Made by a program: the position numbers and the translations under genes
DNA from: Oscillospiraceae bacterium
Lineage (GTDB): Bacteria; Bacillota; Clostridia; Oscillospirales; Oscillospiraceae
Assembly: GCA_015067975.1 (NCBI GenBank)
Contig: SVLK01000001.1
Location: forward strand, 182,982-246,981
DNA length: 64,000 nucleotides
Direction of reading: 5' to 3'
Shown here: piece after piece, positions 34,555-44,031 of the stretch
How positions within the stretch are numbered: position 1 is the stretch's first letter
Layout: each line of letters starts with the position of its first letter
Notes under the pieces: generated by a model
What the model saw: the letters and a program-made list of their open reading frames with translations, nothing else
Told to the model about the DNA's origin: nothing
The model's database searches: none

Positions 34555-34588
34555 GCAAGGAGTAAGAAGGTGACTTCTTGCTCCTTGC
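34555..34588 (+). promoter_or_regulatory. Strong hairpin between ftsL and the PBP gene
   Basis: 15-bp stem (34555-34569 with 34574-34588, one G-T pair) and GTGA loop. TTGACA begins at the stem end (34589), but no good -10 follows at 17 bases. No T-run. It may be an RNA processing or attenuation site between the first genes and the PBP gene. Confidence 0.5.
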
Positions 34589-34662
34589 TTGACATTCCGG
34601 CTGTTTCAAAAGATGACGAAAGATGTCACTGAGCCGGTGCAGAGCTTACGGGAGGAACAATC

Positions 34663-36903
34663 GTGGCTAACCAACCCAACAGAAAATCCGACCATATTCG
34701 CCGCGTAAACCGCATTATTCAGACCAGAACTTTCGTGCTGATGCTGGTGATGGGTGTGGGTGTATTTTTGCTGCTGTTTGCCAAGCTGTATCAGCTGCAA
34801 ATTGTGCGGCATGAGGAATTGCAGAAAATGGCGCTGAATCAGCAGACCCGCAGTACGGAGATCACGGCGTCCCGCGGCACGATCTACGACAGCGGCGGCA
34901 ACATCTTGGCCATCTCTGCCACAGCGGAAACCATTTTCCTCTCACCGTTGGAACTGGAAGAAGAGTTGAAAGACGAAGAGACCACATGGAGTCGTGAATT
35001 TTTGGCAGAAAATCTGGCCCGCATTCTGGAAATCAATGTGGAGAGTATTTACCAGAAAATGGACCGTACCTATTCTCAGTATGAGGTGCTGAAACTGCGT
35101 GCCGATGAAGATGTGGCCAATGAAGTGCGCACGTTCCTCAATGACCATGAGATCCGCGGTGTCTATTTGGTCACCGATGCCAAACGTTACTATCCCTATG
35201 GCTCTCTGGCGTCCCATATCGTCGGTTTTGTGGGCGATGACAATACCGGCCTTTACGGTTTGGAAGCCCGCTATGAGAAGGAACTGGAGGGTCAGACCGG
35301 CCTGGTAGTGACGGCGCAGGACAGTGCGGGCAACGATATGCTGTACGCCTATGAGAAGTACTATGATGCGCAAAACGGCAACGATGTGATCCTGACTATC
35401 GACACCACGGTACAGTACTATCTGGAGAAGAATCTGGAAGAGATCGTAGATAAGTACAATGCAGCCAAGGGGGCAACGGCCATTGCACTGAACGTCAAGA
35501 ACGGTGCGGTGCTGGGCATGGCATCTTATCCCAACTACGATTTGAATGATTTCAGTACCATTCAGGATGCCAAGCTGAAACAGGCGATTGAAGAGGGAAC
35601 GGCATCGCTGGCGGATATGCAGATGCTGCAGTGGCGCAATAAGGCTCTTAATGACACCTATGAACCCGGCTCTACCTTCAAGATCATTACTTTGGCGGCA
35701 GCGTTGGAAGAGGGTGTCATCGATATGAGCACCACGTACCACTGCACCGGATCTATCAGCATATATGACCAGACCATCCACTGTACCGGCACCCATTTGA
35801 CCCAGACGCTGCCCGAAACGGCGGCCCATTCCTGCAACCCTGCTTTTGTGACATTTGGCTTGAAACTGGGGCAGGATAAGTTCTATGACTATATGGACTC
35901 TTTCGGCCTGATGGGCGGATCGGGTGTGGATTTGGATGGTGAGGCCACCGGCATTTTCATTAAAGAGGAGAATTTTACAGATCTGGACTTGGCTTGCTAC
36001 GCCTTTGGCCAGAACTTCAATGTGACACCCATCGCTTTGATCGCAGCACAGGCTGCTTGCGTCAACGGCGGCTACCTGTATGCTCCTTATGTGGTGGAGC
36101 AGGTGCTCTCCGACGACGGAACGGTAGTCTACCAGCACGACAATACACCGGTGCGGCAGGTGATCAGCGAAGAGACCTCCGCTAAGGTACGTGAGTGCCT
36201 GGAATATGTCGTCAGTGACGGCACAGGCCGTAACGGACAGGTGACCGGCTACCGCATCGGCGGCAAGACCGGCACAGCCGATAAAGGCAAAACCGGCGAG
36301 GTGGTCGTATCTTTCGTGTGCTTCGCTCCGGCGGATGATCCGGAAGTGATTTTGCTGGTGGCGCTGGATGAACCGGCGGACGACACCGGTACCTATCCCT
36401 CCGGCGGCGCCATGGCGGCTCCTGCAGCCAGTGCCATTATGTCGGAGATCCTGCCGTATCTGGGCATTGAACCAACCTACTCTGCCGAAGAACTGCTGGG
36501 TGCAGATGCGACGCTGCCCTATGTGACTGATCTGAGTGTCAGTGAGGCCATTGCGCGACTGCAGGAGAAAGGCTTCAGCTATAAGATCATCGGCGAAGGC
36601 GATACAGTCACCGACCAGACTCCGTCCGGCGGCATTGTGATCCCCGGAAAGTCCACTGTGGTGCTGTACGCCGGTGTAGAAAAGACGGAAGAATTGTGTA
36701 CTGTGCCGCCGCTGATTGGAAAAACACCTGCGGAGGCTAATGTGGCAGCCACCAATGCCGGGTTACTGCTGCGCTTTACCGGCACTACCAGCTCCAGCTC
36801 CGGCACCATCTGCGTGCTGAGCCAATCGGAGGATGTGGGTGCTCAAGTCCCGGCCGGAACTGTCATCACTGCTCAGTTGGGCGATACCGCCGTGAGCGAC
36901 TAA
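34663..36903 (+). CDS. FtsI/SpoVD-type class B penicillin-binding protein with PASTA domains
   Basis: 746 residues from GTG 34663 (SD GGGAGG). N-terminal membrane helix (LMLVMGVGVFLLLFAKLYQL), PBP dimerisation domain with SRGTIYDSGGNIL, transpeptidase motifs STFK in YEPGSTFKIITLA, SCN in AAHSCNPAF and KTGT in IGGKTGTADKG. Two PASTA domains end the protein (from ~595). It crosslinks septal peptidoglycan with FtsW. The PASTA tail is found in SpoVD and in some vegetative FtsI proteins, so it may serve division, the spore cortex, or both. Confidence 0.95.
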   Translation: MANQPNRKSDHIRRVNRIIQTRTFVLMLVMGVGVFLLLFAKLYQLQIVRHEELQKMALNQQTRSTEITASRGTIYDSGGNILAISATAETIFLSPLELEEELKDEETTWSREFLAENLARILEINVESIYQKMDRTYSQYEVLKLRADEDVANEVRTFLNDHEIRGVYLVTDAKRYYPYGSLASHIVGFVGDDNTGLYGLEARYEKELEGQTGLVVTAQDSAGNDMLYAYEKYYDAQNGNDVILTIDTTVQYYLEKNLEEIVDKYNAAKGATAIALNVKNGAVLGMASYPNYDLNDFSTIQDAKLKQAIEEGTASLADMQMLQWRNKALNDTYEPGSTFKIITLAAALEEGVIDMSTTYHCTGSISIYDQTIHCTGTHLTQTLPETAAHSCNPAFVTFGLKLGQDKFYDYMDSFGLMGGSGVDLDGEATGIFIKEENFTDLDLACYAFGQNFNVTPIALIAAQAACVNGGYLYAPYVVEQVLSDDGTVVYQHDNTPVRQVISEETSAKVRECLEYVVSDGTGRNGQVTGYRIGGKTGTADKGKTGEVVVSFVCFAPADDPEVILLVALDEPADDTGTYPSGGAMAAPAASAIMSEILPYLGIEPTYSAEELLGADATLPYVTDLSVSEAIARLQEKGFSYKIIGEGDTVTDQTPSGGIVIPGKSTVVLYAGVEKTEELCTVPPLIGKTPAEANVAATNAGLLLRFTGTTSSSSGTICVLSQSEDVGAQVPAGTVITAQLGDTAVSD

Positions 36904-36928
36904 ATGTGATGAAAGGGGAAATCGCTGC

Positions 36929-38374
36929 TTGCGATTACAAAATCTGCTGATTGGTACGAGTGTAACAGCCGTCTATGCCGACCCGGAAACGGAAATCGGT
37001 GGTATCAGTTACGACTCCCGGATCACCAAACCCGGTGACTTGTTCGTAGCTGTTGCCGGAGAAAAACAGGACGGCAGCAGATTTATTCCACAGGCGCTGG
37101 AGAACGGCGCGGTATGCGTTGTTTGTCAAAGCGCTTTGCCTGAAGAAATTCCTTGCGTGGTGGTGCCGGATTGCCGCCGCGCACTGGCAGAGTTGTCTGC
37201 CGCATTTTTTGAAAATCCGGGGAAAGAACTGACGCTGGTGGGCGTCACCGGAACCAACGGAAAAACCACCACGACGCACTTGATCAAACGGATCCTGGAG
37301 CAGAAGGCTGGTGCCAAGGTGGGACTGATTGGTACGATCCACAATGTGATCGACCAAGAGACCCTGCCCACAGAGCGCACCACACCGGAATCCTACGAGA
37401 TCCAGCGTTTGCTGCGGCAGATGGTGGATGCCGGCTGCAGCCACGTGGTGATGGAAGTTTCCTCCCATGCGCTGATGTTGGAGCGGGTGCGCGGATTGCA
37501 GTTTGCTGTAGCGCTGTTTACCAACCTGACGCAGGACCATCTGGATTTTCACGGAACGATGGAGAATTACTGCGCAGCCAAGGCAAAACTATTTCAAAAC
37601 TGCGATTTGGCGGTGTATAATCAAGATGACCCGTGGAGTGAAAAACTGTTGGAAGGGTGTACCTGCCGCCGCGTTTCTTACGGCGTGCAAAAAGAGGCGG
37701 AGCTGCAGGCAATGCAGGTGTCGCTGCACAGTGACCATGTGAATTATGTGCTGCGCGGTGAAAAAAGTGTTCCGGTTCGCGTGGCGATCCCGGGGATATT
37801 CACTGTGTATAACTCGTTAGCCGCCATTGCCGCATGCTGGAATCTCGGTGTGGCCACGGATGATTGTGCCTCCGTGCTGCAGTATGACAGCGGCGCTAAG
37901 GGACGTATGGAGGTGGTTCCTACGCCGGGAAAACCCTATACGGTGCTGATTGACTATGCCCATACGCCGGATGCACTGGAAAATGTGCTGAGCGCGGTGC
38001 GCGGATTTGCCAAGGGGCGAACAGTGGCTGTGTTTGGCTGCGGCGGAGATCGCGACAGGACAAAACGTCCGCAGATGGGAGCGATTGCTGCCAGACTTGC
38101 GGATTTCGCGGTGGTCACTACCGATAATCCCCGCACGGAAAAGCCGGTGCGGATCATCGAAGATATTCTCGAAGGCATGCAGGATACGGCAACGCCATAC
38201 ACCGTAGTGGAAGACCGGACAGAGGCCATTCGATGGGCGATGGAGCACGCACAAAAAGACGATGTGATCGTTCTGTGCGGTAAAGGCCACGAGGATTATC
38301 AGGAGATCGGTCATCAAAAATATCATCTGGACGAGAGAGAAATAGTCGCCTCTGTTTTGACGCAAAAGTGCTGA
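36929..38374 (+). CDS. murE: UDP-N-acetylmuramoyl-tripeptide synthetase, meso-DAP type
   Basis: 481 residues from TTG 36929, the only in-frame start near the SD GAAAGGGG. Mur ligase motifs: ATP loop VTGTNGKTTTTHLIKRIL, FTNLTQDHLDFHGTMENY, DYAHTPDALENVL and GCGGDRDRTKRPQMG. The third-residue selectivity motif is DNPR (TTDNPRTEKP), which in this family indicates meso-diaminopimelate rather than lysine. Cytoplasmic. MurF, normally next, is missing from the cluster. Confidence 0.96.
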   Translation: MRLQNLLIGTSVTAVYADPETEIGGISYDSRITKPGDLFVAVAGEKQDGSRFIPQALENGAVCVVCQSALPEEIPCVVVPDCRRALAELSAAFFENPGKELTLVGVTGTNGKTTTTHLIKRILEQKAGAKVGLIGTIHNVIDQETLPTERTTPESYEIQRLLRQMVDAGCSHVVMEVSSHALMLERVRGLQFAVALFTNLTQDHLDFHGTMENYCAAKAKLFQNCDLAVYNQDDPWSEKLLEGCTCRRVSYGVQKEAELQAMQVSLHSDHVNYVLRGEKSVPVRVAIPGIFTVYNSLAAIAACWNLGVATDDCASVLQYDSGAKGRMEVVPTPGKPYTVLIDYAHTPDALENVLSAVRGFAKGRTVAVFGCGGDRDRTKRPQMGAIAARLADFAVVTTDNPRTEKPVRIIEDILEGMQDTATPYTVVEDRTEAIRWAMEHAQKDDVIVLCGKGHEDYQEIGHQKYHLDEREIVASVLTQKC

Positions 38375-38428
38375 GGAGACATTCGATACAAAAGAGAATC
38401 CGCCGGGTGGCGGTGAGAGGAGAACGGT

Positions 38429-39418
38429 ATGAAAATTATTCTGGCAGCTGTGATCAGCCTGATTATTTCGGCGGTGGCAGGAAAACTGCTGATCCCTGCA
38501 CTGGTGAAACTGAAGGTTGGGCAGAGCATCAAGGAGATTGGCCCTACATGGCATATGAACAAGCAGGGCACCCCTACCATGGGTGGCTTGATGTTCATCA
38601 TCGGCATTGGTATCACCATTCTGGTGCTCGGCTGGAACGGTATGCTGCAGGGCGACTATACGCATCTGTATGTGTTTGTTTTTGCGCTGGTGTTTGGTGT
38701 GATCGGCTATATCGACGACTACCAGAAAATCAAGCATAAGCAGAATACAGGCTTGACCGGCGTACAGAAGTTCTTACTGCAGTTGGCGGCTGCCATCGCT
38801 TTCTTGTGCCTGATGCGCTTTGAAGGCTTGCTGAGTCCCAATCTGTATATTCCCTTCCTGCACACCGAAATCGTGCTCAATTGGGTAGTGTATCTGGTTT
38901 TTGCGGCCTTTGTCATTGTGGGCACGGTGAACTCCGTGAACATCACTGACGGTTTGGACGGTCTTTCTTCCAGCGTGACTGTTCCTGTAGCAGTTTTCTT
39001 CGCCGTACTGGGCGGCTACTGGAGCCAGTATGAGCAGTTGGGTATCTTCGGCGGTGCTATGGTGGGTGGATTGTTCGGCTTTTTGATTTATAACCACTAT
39101 CCGGCTAAGGTATTTATGGGTGATACCGGTTCGCTGTTCTTGGGAGGTGCGGTGGCGGCACTGGCTTTTGCCTATGATATGCCGCTGGTGCTGATTCTGG
39201 TAGGTATCGTCTACATTTGTGAGACGATGTCCGATATTCTGCAGGTGGGCTACTTTAAACTGACTCACGGCAAGCGCATTTTCAAAATGGCACCGCTGCA
39301 CCATCACTTTGAAATGTGCGGTTGGAATGAAAAGAAGATCGTGGCGGTGTTTTCCACCGTCAGCGCAATTTTCTGTGTGCTGGCATTTTTGGGCGTCATG
39401 GGACGTTATATGATCTGA
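38429..39418 (+). CDS. mraY: Phospho-N-acetylmuramoyl-pentapeptide transferase
   Basis: 329 residues, about ten membrane segments. Catalytic signatures: GPTWHMNKQGTPTMGGLMF, GYIDDYQKI, NSVNITDGLDGL, MGDTGSLFLGG and the MAPLHHHFEMCGW histidine motif. It makes lipid I by moving phospho-MurNAc-pentapeptide to undecaprenyl phosphate. A small CCGCC/GGCGG hairpin lies just before its SD (GAGAGGAG). Confidence 0.97.
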   Translation: MKIILAAVISLIISAVAGKLLIPALVKLKVGQSIKEIGPTWHMNKQGTPTMGGLMFIIGIGITILVLGWNGMLQGDYTHLYVFVFALVFGVIGYIDDYQKIKHKQNTGLTGVQKFLLQLAAAIAFLCLMRFEGLLSPNLYIPFLHTEIVLNWVVYLVFAAFVIVGTVNSVNITDGLDGLSSSVTVPVAVFFAVLGGYWSQYEQLGIFGGAMVGGLFGFLIYNHYPAKVFMGDTGSLFLGGAVAALAFAYDMPLVLILVGIVYICETMSDILQVGYFKLTHGKRIFKMAPLHHHFEMCGWNEKKIVAVFSTVSAIFCVLAFLGVMGRYMI

Positions 39419-39454
39419 GGCTCGTGATGCAATAACTGAGAAAGGAGGGGAAGC

Positions 39455-40654
39455 ATGGAACGCGAGGACTACCGTGCCTATCGGGAGCAGTCGGAGCGCC
39501 GCCGTGCCGTGGCACGTAAAAGCGCTGAAGCGGCCAAGGGCTCGATGGATCTGCCTTTTTTGCTGTTGACCCTGCTGTTAACGGCCATTGGCCTGGTGAT
39601 GCTGTTTTCTGCCAGCTTCCCCTCTGCTCTTTACGAGTCGGGCGACGCCGCTTATTATGTGAAGAGGCAGGCATTTTTTGCGGCGGCTGGCGGTACGGTT
39701 ATGCTGGTGGTAGGAAAAGTAAATTACCAGCGTTGGCGCGGTGCTGCCAAACTGCTGTTGGGGCTTTCTTTGTTTTTGCTGATTCTGGTGATCATTCCCG
39801 GTGTCGGCATTACCATCAATAATGCCACCCGCTGGCTGGGCATTGAAGGTGTGTTTACCTTCCAACCTTCGGAAATCGCCAAACTGGCGGTAATTGTGTA
39901 TTTTGCCGACAGTATTTCTAAAAAGAAAGAAAAAATGGAGGATCTGCGGGACGGCTTGCTGCCGTATGTGCCGATTCTGGGTTGCTTTGCCATCTTGATG
40001 ATGTTGGAGCCCCATCTCTCCGGTACGATCCTCATTATGGGCATCGGTATTATGCTGATGGTAGTAGGCGGCATGAAACGTTGGTTGGTGGCCGCTGGTT
40101 TCGGCGGCGTGGGCGCCGTAGCAGTACTGTACGTAAAACTGGTAGAGGCAGGAATTCTCCATTACGGCGAGGGTCGTATCCTGATGTGGAAGGACCCGTG
40201 GCTGGATGCGCAGGATACCGGCTACCAGATGGTGCAAAGCCTGATCTCCATTGGCTCCGGCGGCTTGCTGGGTGTGGGCTTCGGCAAAGGCCGGCAGAAA
40301 TTCCTATTCCTGCCGGAAGAGCATAACGACTTTATTTTCGCCATTGTCTGTGAAGAACTGGGTTTGATTGGCGCCTGCATCATCATCTTGGTGTTTATGA
40401 TGCTGATTTTGCGCGGTTTTTGGATCGCTCTCCATGCCCGTGACCGCTTTGGCACGCTGTTGGTGGTGGGCGTAATGACCCAGATCAGTTTGCAGACCTT
40501 TTTGAACATTGCCGTTGTTACCGGCTTACTGCCCGCTACTGGCATTTCTTTGCCTTTCTTCAGCTATGGCGGCACGGCTTTGGCTTTGCAGCTGGTGGAA
40601 ATGGGCATTGTACTGAGCGTTTCCCGTCAAATACCGGCACCCAGGAATGGGTAA
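39455..40654 (+). CDS. ftsW: FtsW/SpoVE-type lipid II polymerase (SEDS)
   Basis: 399 residues. About 35 charged cytoplasmic residues (REDYRAYREQSERRRA) precede ten membrane segments. SEDS motifs include GVGITINNATRWLGIEGVFTFQPSE, MLEPHLSGTILIMGIGI and the C-terminal LPFFSYGGTALALQLVEMG. It polymerises lipid II with the PBP encoded upstream. In the cluster position this is FtsW; a combined sporulation role like SpoVE is possible. murD, usually just before, is absent. Confidence 0.95.
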   Translation: MEREDYRAYREQSERRRAVARKSAEAAKGSMDLPFLLLTLLLTAIGLVMLFSASFPSALYESGDAAYYVKRQAFFAAAGGTVMLVVGKVNYQRWRGAAKLLLGLSLFLLILVIIPGVGITINNATRWLGIEGVFTFQPSEIAKLAVIVYFADSISKKKEKMEDLRDGLLPYVPILGCFAILMMLEPHLSGTILIMGIGIMLMVVGGMKRWLVAAGFGGVGAVAVLYVKLVEAGILHYGEGRILMWKDPWLDAQDTGYQMVQSLISIGSGGLLGVGFGKGRQKFLFLPEEHNDFIFAIVCEELGLIGACIIILVFMMLILRGFWIALHARDRFGTLLVVGVMTQISLQTFLNIAVVTGLLPATGISLPFFSYGGTALALQLVEMGIVLSVSRQIPAPRNG

Positions 40655-40667
40655 GGAGATAGAGAAA

Positions 40668-41783
40668 ATGAGAGTGATCTTTACTTGCGGCGGTACGGCT
40701 GGTCATGTGAATCCTGCGCTGGCGCTGGCTGCTTATTTGCAGAAAAAGGATGCCAATACACAGGTGATGTTCGTGGGAACGCCCCGTGGCATTGAGAAAA
40801 AACTGGTTGCTGCGGCAGGCTACGAGTACCGCAGTGTGGAAGTTTCCGGCTTTTCCCGTTCACTGAAGCCGGCCTCGCTGGTGCATAATCTGAAGAGCGT
40901 GAAAAATCTGATGACAGCTCCTGCCAAGGCTAAGGCAATTATTAAGGAGTTTCAGCCCGATTTGGTGGTGGGAACTGGCGGCTACGCCAGTTATCCCATT
41001 GTGAAGTGCGCTGCACAAAAGGGAATTCCTACAGCGGTGCACGAATCCAACATCGTCCCGGGTTTGACGACGAAGATGCTGGAGAACTTTGCCGACCGCA
41101 TCATGGTGGGCTTTGAGGAATGCCGTGCCCACTATCAAAAACCGGAGAAGATCGTGGTGACCGGCACACCGGTACGTGGCGATTTCTTTGAGTTGACTCG
41201 CCAGCAGGCCCGCGAAAAACTGGGTTTGACGGATGAGCGTCCGCTGCTGGTTTCCTTCTGGGGTAGTCTGGGTGCCAGTACCATGAATGCAATGATGCTG
41301 GACTTTTTTGCCAAAGAAGTGGCCCAGGGCCAGCCGTTCCACCACATCCATGCGGTAGGTTCTTCCGGATGGGAGAAAATGACCGCTGCTATGGCCGATC
41401 GTGGTTTGAGTAATGGCAACGGACTGGATGTGCGGGAGTATATCTACGATATGGCTACGGTGATGGCAGCTGCCGATCTGGTGATGTGCCGCGGCGGTGC
41501 GTCCACCGTCAGCGAACTGACAGCGCTGGGCATGCCGGCCGTGATGGTGCCTTCTCCCTATGTGACCAATAACCATCAGGAGAAAAATGCCCGGATTCTG
41601 GAACGTCACGGCGGCGCTGTGGTGGTACTGGAACCGGAAACCAACGGTGAGGCGTTGTATGATACTGCCAGTGCCATTTTGAGCGACGCACAAAAGCGCG
41701 AAGCGATGAGCCACGGCATGGCAGAACTGGGCATCCGCGATGCTACGGAGCGTCTGTATACCACGGTGATGGAACTGCTGTAA
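40668..41783 (+). CDS. murG: Undecaprenyldiphospho-muramoylpentapeptide GlcNAc transferase
   Basis: 371 residues from ATG 40668 (SD AAGGAG 9 bases before; an in-frame ATG at 40647 lies inside ftsW). GT28 signatures: FTCGGTAGHVNPALALA, VVGTGGYASYPIVKCA, HESNIVPGLTTKML, and the donor site CRGGASTVSELTALGMPAVM with PYVTNNHQEKNA. It converts lipid I to lipid II on the inner membrane face. Confidence 0.97.
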   Translation: MRVIFTCGGTAGHVNPALALAAYLQKKDANTQVMFVGTPRGIEKKLVAAAGYEYRSVEVSGFSRSLKPASLVHNLKSVKNLMTAPAKAKAIIKEFQPDLVVGTGGYASYPIVKCAAQKGIPTAVHESNIVPGLTTKMLENFADRIMVGFEECRAHYQKPEKIVVTGTPVRGDFFELTRQQAREKLGLTDERPLLVSFWGSLGASTMNAMMLDFFAKEVAQGQPFHHIHAVGSSGWEKMTAAMADRGLSNGNGLDVREYIYDMATVMAAADLVMCRGGASTVSELTALGMPAVMVPSPYVTNNHQEKNARILERHGGAVVVLEPETNGEALYDTASAILSDAQKREAMSHGMAELGIRDATERLYTTVMELL

Positions 41784-41804
41784 GTTTCCTTTTCACCTTA
41801 CACT

Positions 41805-41852
41805 GCGTTTTCGCATAGGATAGCTTGAAAAAGCTGAGAAAGGCGGAAACGC
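41805..41852 (+). promoter_or_regulatory. Two-tier hairpin covering the murA ribosome binding site
   Basis: GCGTTTTCGC (41805-41814) pairs with GCGGAAACGC (41843-41852, one T-G pair), and AGCTT/AAGCT (41822-41835) pairs inside it. The 3' arm covers the GGCGG of the murA SD, so folding could lower translation. Confidence 0.45.
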
Positions 41853-41856
41853 GGAT

Positions 41857-43113
41857 ATGAGCTTAATTTTAATGGAGGGCGGCCGTCGCTTAAGCGGGGC
41901 AATCACAGTACAGGGCGCGAAGAACAGCGTGCTGCCTATTTTGGCGGCAACATTGTTGTGCGGCGATATTTGCCGTATTCGGCGCTGTCCGCGGCTGCAG
42001 GACGTAGAAACCACCATGGAGATTTTGCGCCATTTGGGTTGCAGAGTCTGGTGGGAGAGCGAGGATTTGCTGGTAGATTCCTCTACCGTGTGCTGTTGGG
42101 AAATTCCTGATCAGTTAATGCGCAAAATGCGCTCATCGGTGATTTTCCTCGGAGCGATTCTAAGCCGGTGTGGGCAGGCGAAAATTTCCTATCCCGGCGG
42201 ATGCGAACTGGGCCCGCGACCCATCGATCTGCATTTGGCGGCGCTGCGTCAATTGGGCGCACAAATCGAGGAAACCGGTGGAAGCTTGTGCTGCTATGCC
42301 GAACAGATGAATGGATCGGAACTGATGTTGTCGCTGCCCAGTGTGGGCGCCACAGAGAATGCGATTTTGGCGGCCTGCGGTGCGGCGGGAACAACAACGA
42401 TCCATAATGCGGCCCGTGAACCGGAAATTCGCGATTTACAGAACTTTTTGTGTGCTATGGGCGCAGATGTCCATGGCGCAGGCAGCTCCACCATTCATGT
42501 GGTGGGTAAGAAACGGCTGCACGGCTGTGACCATCAAGTGATCGCAGACCGGATCGTGGCAGCGACCTATTTATCTGCAGCAGCAGGCGCAGGCGGAGAC
42601 ATCTGCCTGCAGGAGGTAGACCCCGGTCATTTTTCTACTGTAACGGCAGCGCTGGCACAGGCCGGATGCCGCATTACCTGCGATGAAACTTCTGTGCGGC
42701 TGCAAAGTGACCGGCCACTGCGTGGGATCAGCCTGATACGAACATCCCCCTACCCGGGGTTTCCTACCGATGCACAGGCGGTGGTGATGGCAGCGCTGCT
42801 GCGCAGTCAGGGAACGTCAGTGTTCGTGGAGAATATGTTCGAAAACCGCTACCGTCACGCGGCAGAACTGCGGCGTATGGGCGCTGATATCCGTCCGGAA
42901 GGACGTGTGGCAGTGGTATGTGGTGTACCGCGGCTGCAAGCAGCGCGGGTGGATTCTACGGATTTGCGGGGTGGCGCTGCGCTGGTGGTGGCTGGCCTGC
43001 AGGCGGAAGGAATCACCGAGGTGGGTGAGATTCACCATATTCAACGAGGATACGCGGATATCGTAGGAGACCTGTCCCGATTGGGCGCAGTGATCCGGCG
43101 GGAGAATACATAA
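41857..43113 (+). CDS. murA: UDP-N-acetylglucosamine 1-carboxyvinyltransferase
   Basis: 418 residues. EPSP-synthase fold; GGRRLSGAITVQGAKNSVLP at the start, the catalytic Cys in SYPGGCELGPRP (the fosfomycin target residue), VGATENAILAACGA and YPGFPTDAQA. It commits UDP-GlcNAc to peptidoglycan synthesis using phosphoenolpyruvate. In most bacteria murA lies outside the division cluster or is duplicated; here it sits between murG and ftsQ where murC or murB would be expected. Confidence 0.96.
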   Translation: MSLILMEGGRRLSGAITVQGAKNSVLPILAATLLCGDICRIRRCPRLQDVETTMEILRHLGCRVWWESEDLLVDSSTVCCWEIPDQLMRKMRSSVIFLGAILSRCGQAKISYPGGCELGPRPIDLHLAALRQLGAQIEETGGSLCCYAEQMNGSELMLSLPSVGATENAILAACGAAGTTTIHNAAREPEIRDLQNFLCAMGADVHGAGSSTIHVVGKKRLHGCDHQVIADRIVAATYLSAAAGAGGDICLQEVDPGHFSTVTAALAQAGCRITCDETSVRLQSDRPLRGISLIRTSPYPGFPTDAQAVVMAALLRSQGTSVFVENMFENRYRHAAELRRMGADIRPEGRVAVVCGVPRLQAARVDSTDLRGGAALVVAGLQAEGITEVGEIHHIQRGYADIVGDLSRLGAVIRRENT

Positions 43114-43133
43114 AGAAACAGAAAGGAGCCGCT

Positions 43134-43892
43134 ATGGCCAGACGGAACAGGCGCAATCGCAGACGCAGGCGGGGAAGCTTCAGCTTCCTCTATAAAGTGC
43201 TGTGTCTCGTGCTGATCACAGGCGCTATTGCCGCAGCCATGGCGGTCTTTTTCAAGGCAGATCAGATTGAAATCACCGGTAATAGCCGCTACCAGACGCA
43301 GGAAGTGCTGGATGCCAGCGGCTTGAAGACGGGGGATAACCTGTTCTTTATGAACAAATACGATGTGGCGGAAAGGATCAGCGCCGCGCTGCCCTATGTG
43401 GAGTCGGTACAAATCAACCGCCGCCTGCCCGACACGCTGTGCATCCGTGTGCAGGAATGTGTCTGCAATGTGGCGCTGCAGTATGACGGCAAGGCGTGGA
43501 TCGTGTGCGATAGCGGGAAAATTGTCGATTTCCGCGACTTGGAAGCAGCCCAAAGCTGTACGCAGGTGACAGGCGTAACATTGGTGGATCCGCAGATCGG
43601 CGCTATGCTGACTGCCGATGAACAAACACAGGTGGCGCAAAACCAGATGATGGAGATCATTCGCCATTTGCGTGCCAAGGGGATGTTGAACGATGTACAG
43701 GAGATCCATCTGGAGGAAGCCTCTGTGATCACGCTGCGCTATTTGGACCGGTTCAACGTGGAGTTTTTGTGGGGCGCGGACTTTGACTATAAACTTAGCT
43801 TCCTGCAGGCGGTCGTCCAGAAAATGGAAGATAATGAGCGGGGAACACTGAAGCTGACCCGTGACGGCGAAGCACGTTTTATTACGGAATAA
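43134..43892 (+). CDS. ftsQ: FtsQ/DivIB cell division protein
   Basis: 252 residues. A very basic cytoplasmic start (RRNRRNRRRRRGS), one membrane helix (VLCLVLITGAIAAAMAVFF), then a POTRA domain (FKADQIEITGNSRYQTQEVL, NLFFMNKYDVAERISAALPYVESVQINRRLPDTL) and a beta domain. It bridges FtsL/DivIC and the FtsWI synthase outside the membrane. Shorter C-terminal part than in E. coli FtsQ. SD AAAGGAG. Confidence 0.92.
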   Translation: MARRNRRNRRRRRGSFSFLYKVLCLVLITGAIAAAMAVFFKADQIEITGNSRYQTQEVLDASGLKTGDNLFFMNKYDVAERISAALPYVESVQINRRLPDTLCIRVQECVCNVALQYDGKAWIVCDSGKIVDFRDLEAAQSCTQVTGVTLVDPQIGAMLTADEQTQVAQNQMMEIIRHLRAKGMLNDVQEIHLEEASVITLRYLDRFNVEFLWGADFDYKLSFLQAVVQKMEDNERGTLKLTRDGEARFITE

Positions 43893-43926
43893 GCATAAGA
43901 AATCGCAGGAAATCGCCCAAGAGCAC

Positions 43927-43955
43927 TTGACGCTGAACGCAAAGCGTAATACAAT
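43927..43955 (+). promoter_or_regulatory. Sigma-A promoter of ftsZ
   Basis: TTGACG (43927-43932), 17-base spacer, TACAAT (43950-43955), giving ftsZ its own transcription start about 70 bases before the ATG. Confidence 0.7.
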
Positions 43956-44031
43956 ATGATAAATACTCTATCTTGGGGTTACGAACAGATAAACAGTCTT
44001 TGATATACAACTTGTAGCAGGAGGAACCAAC

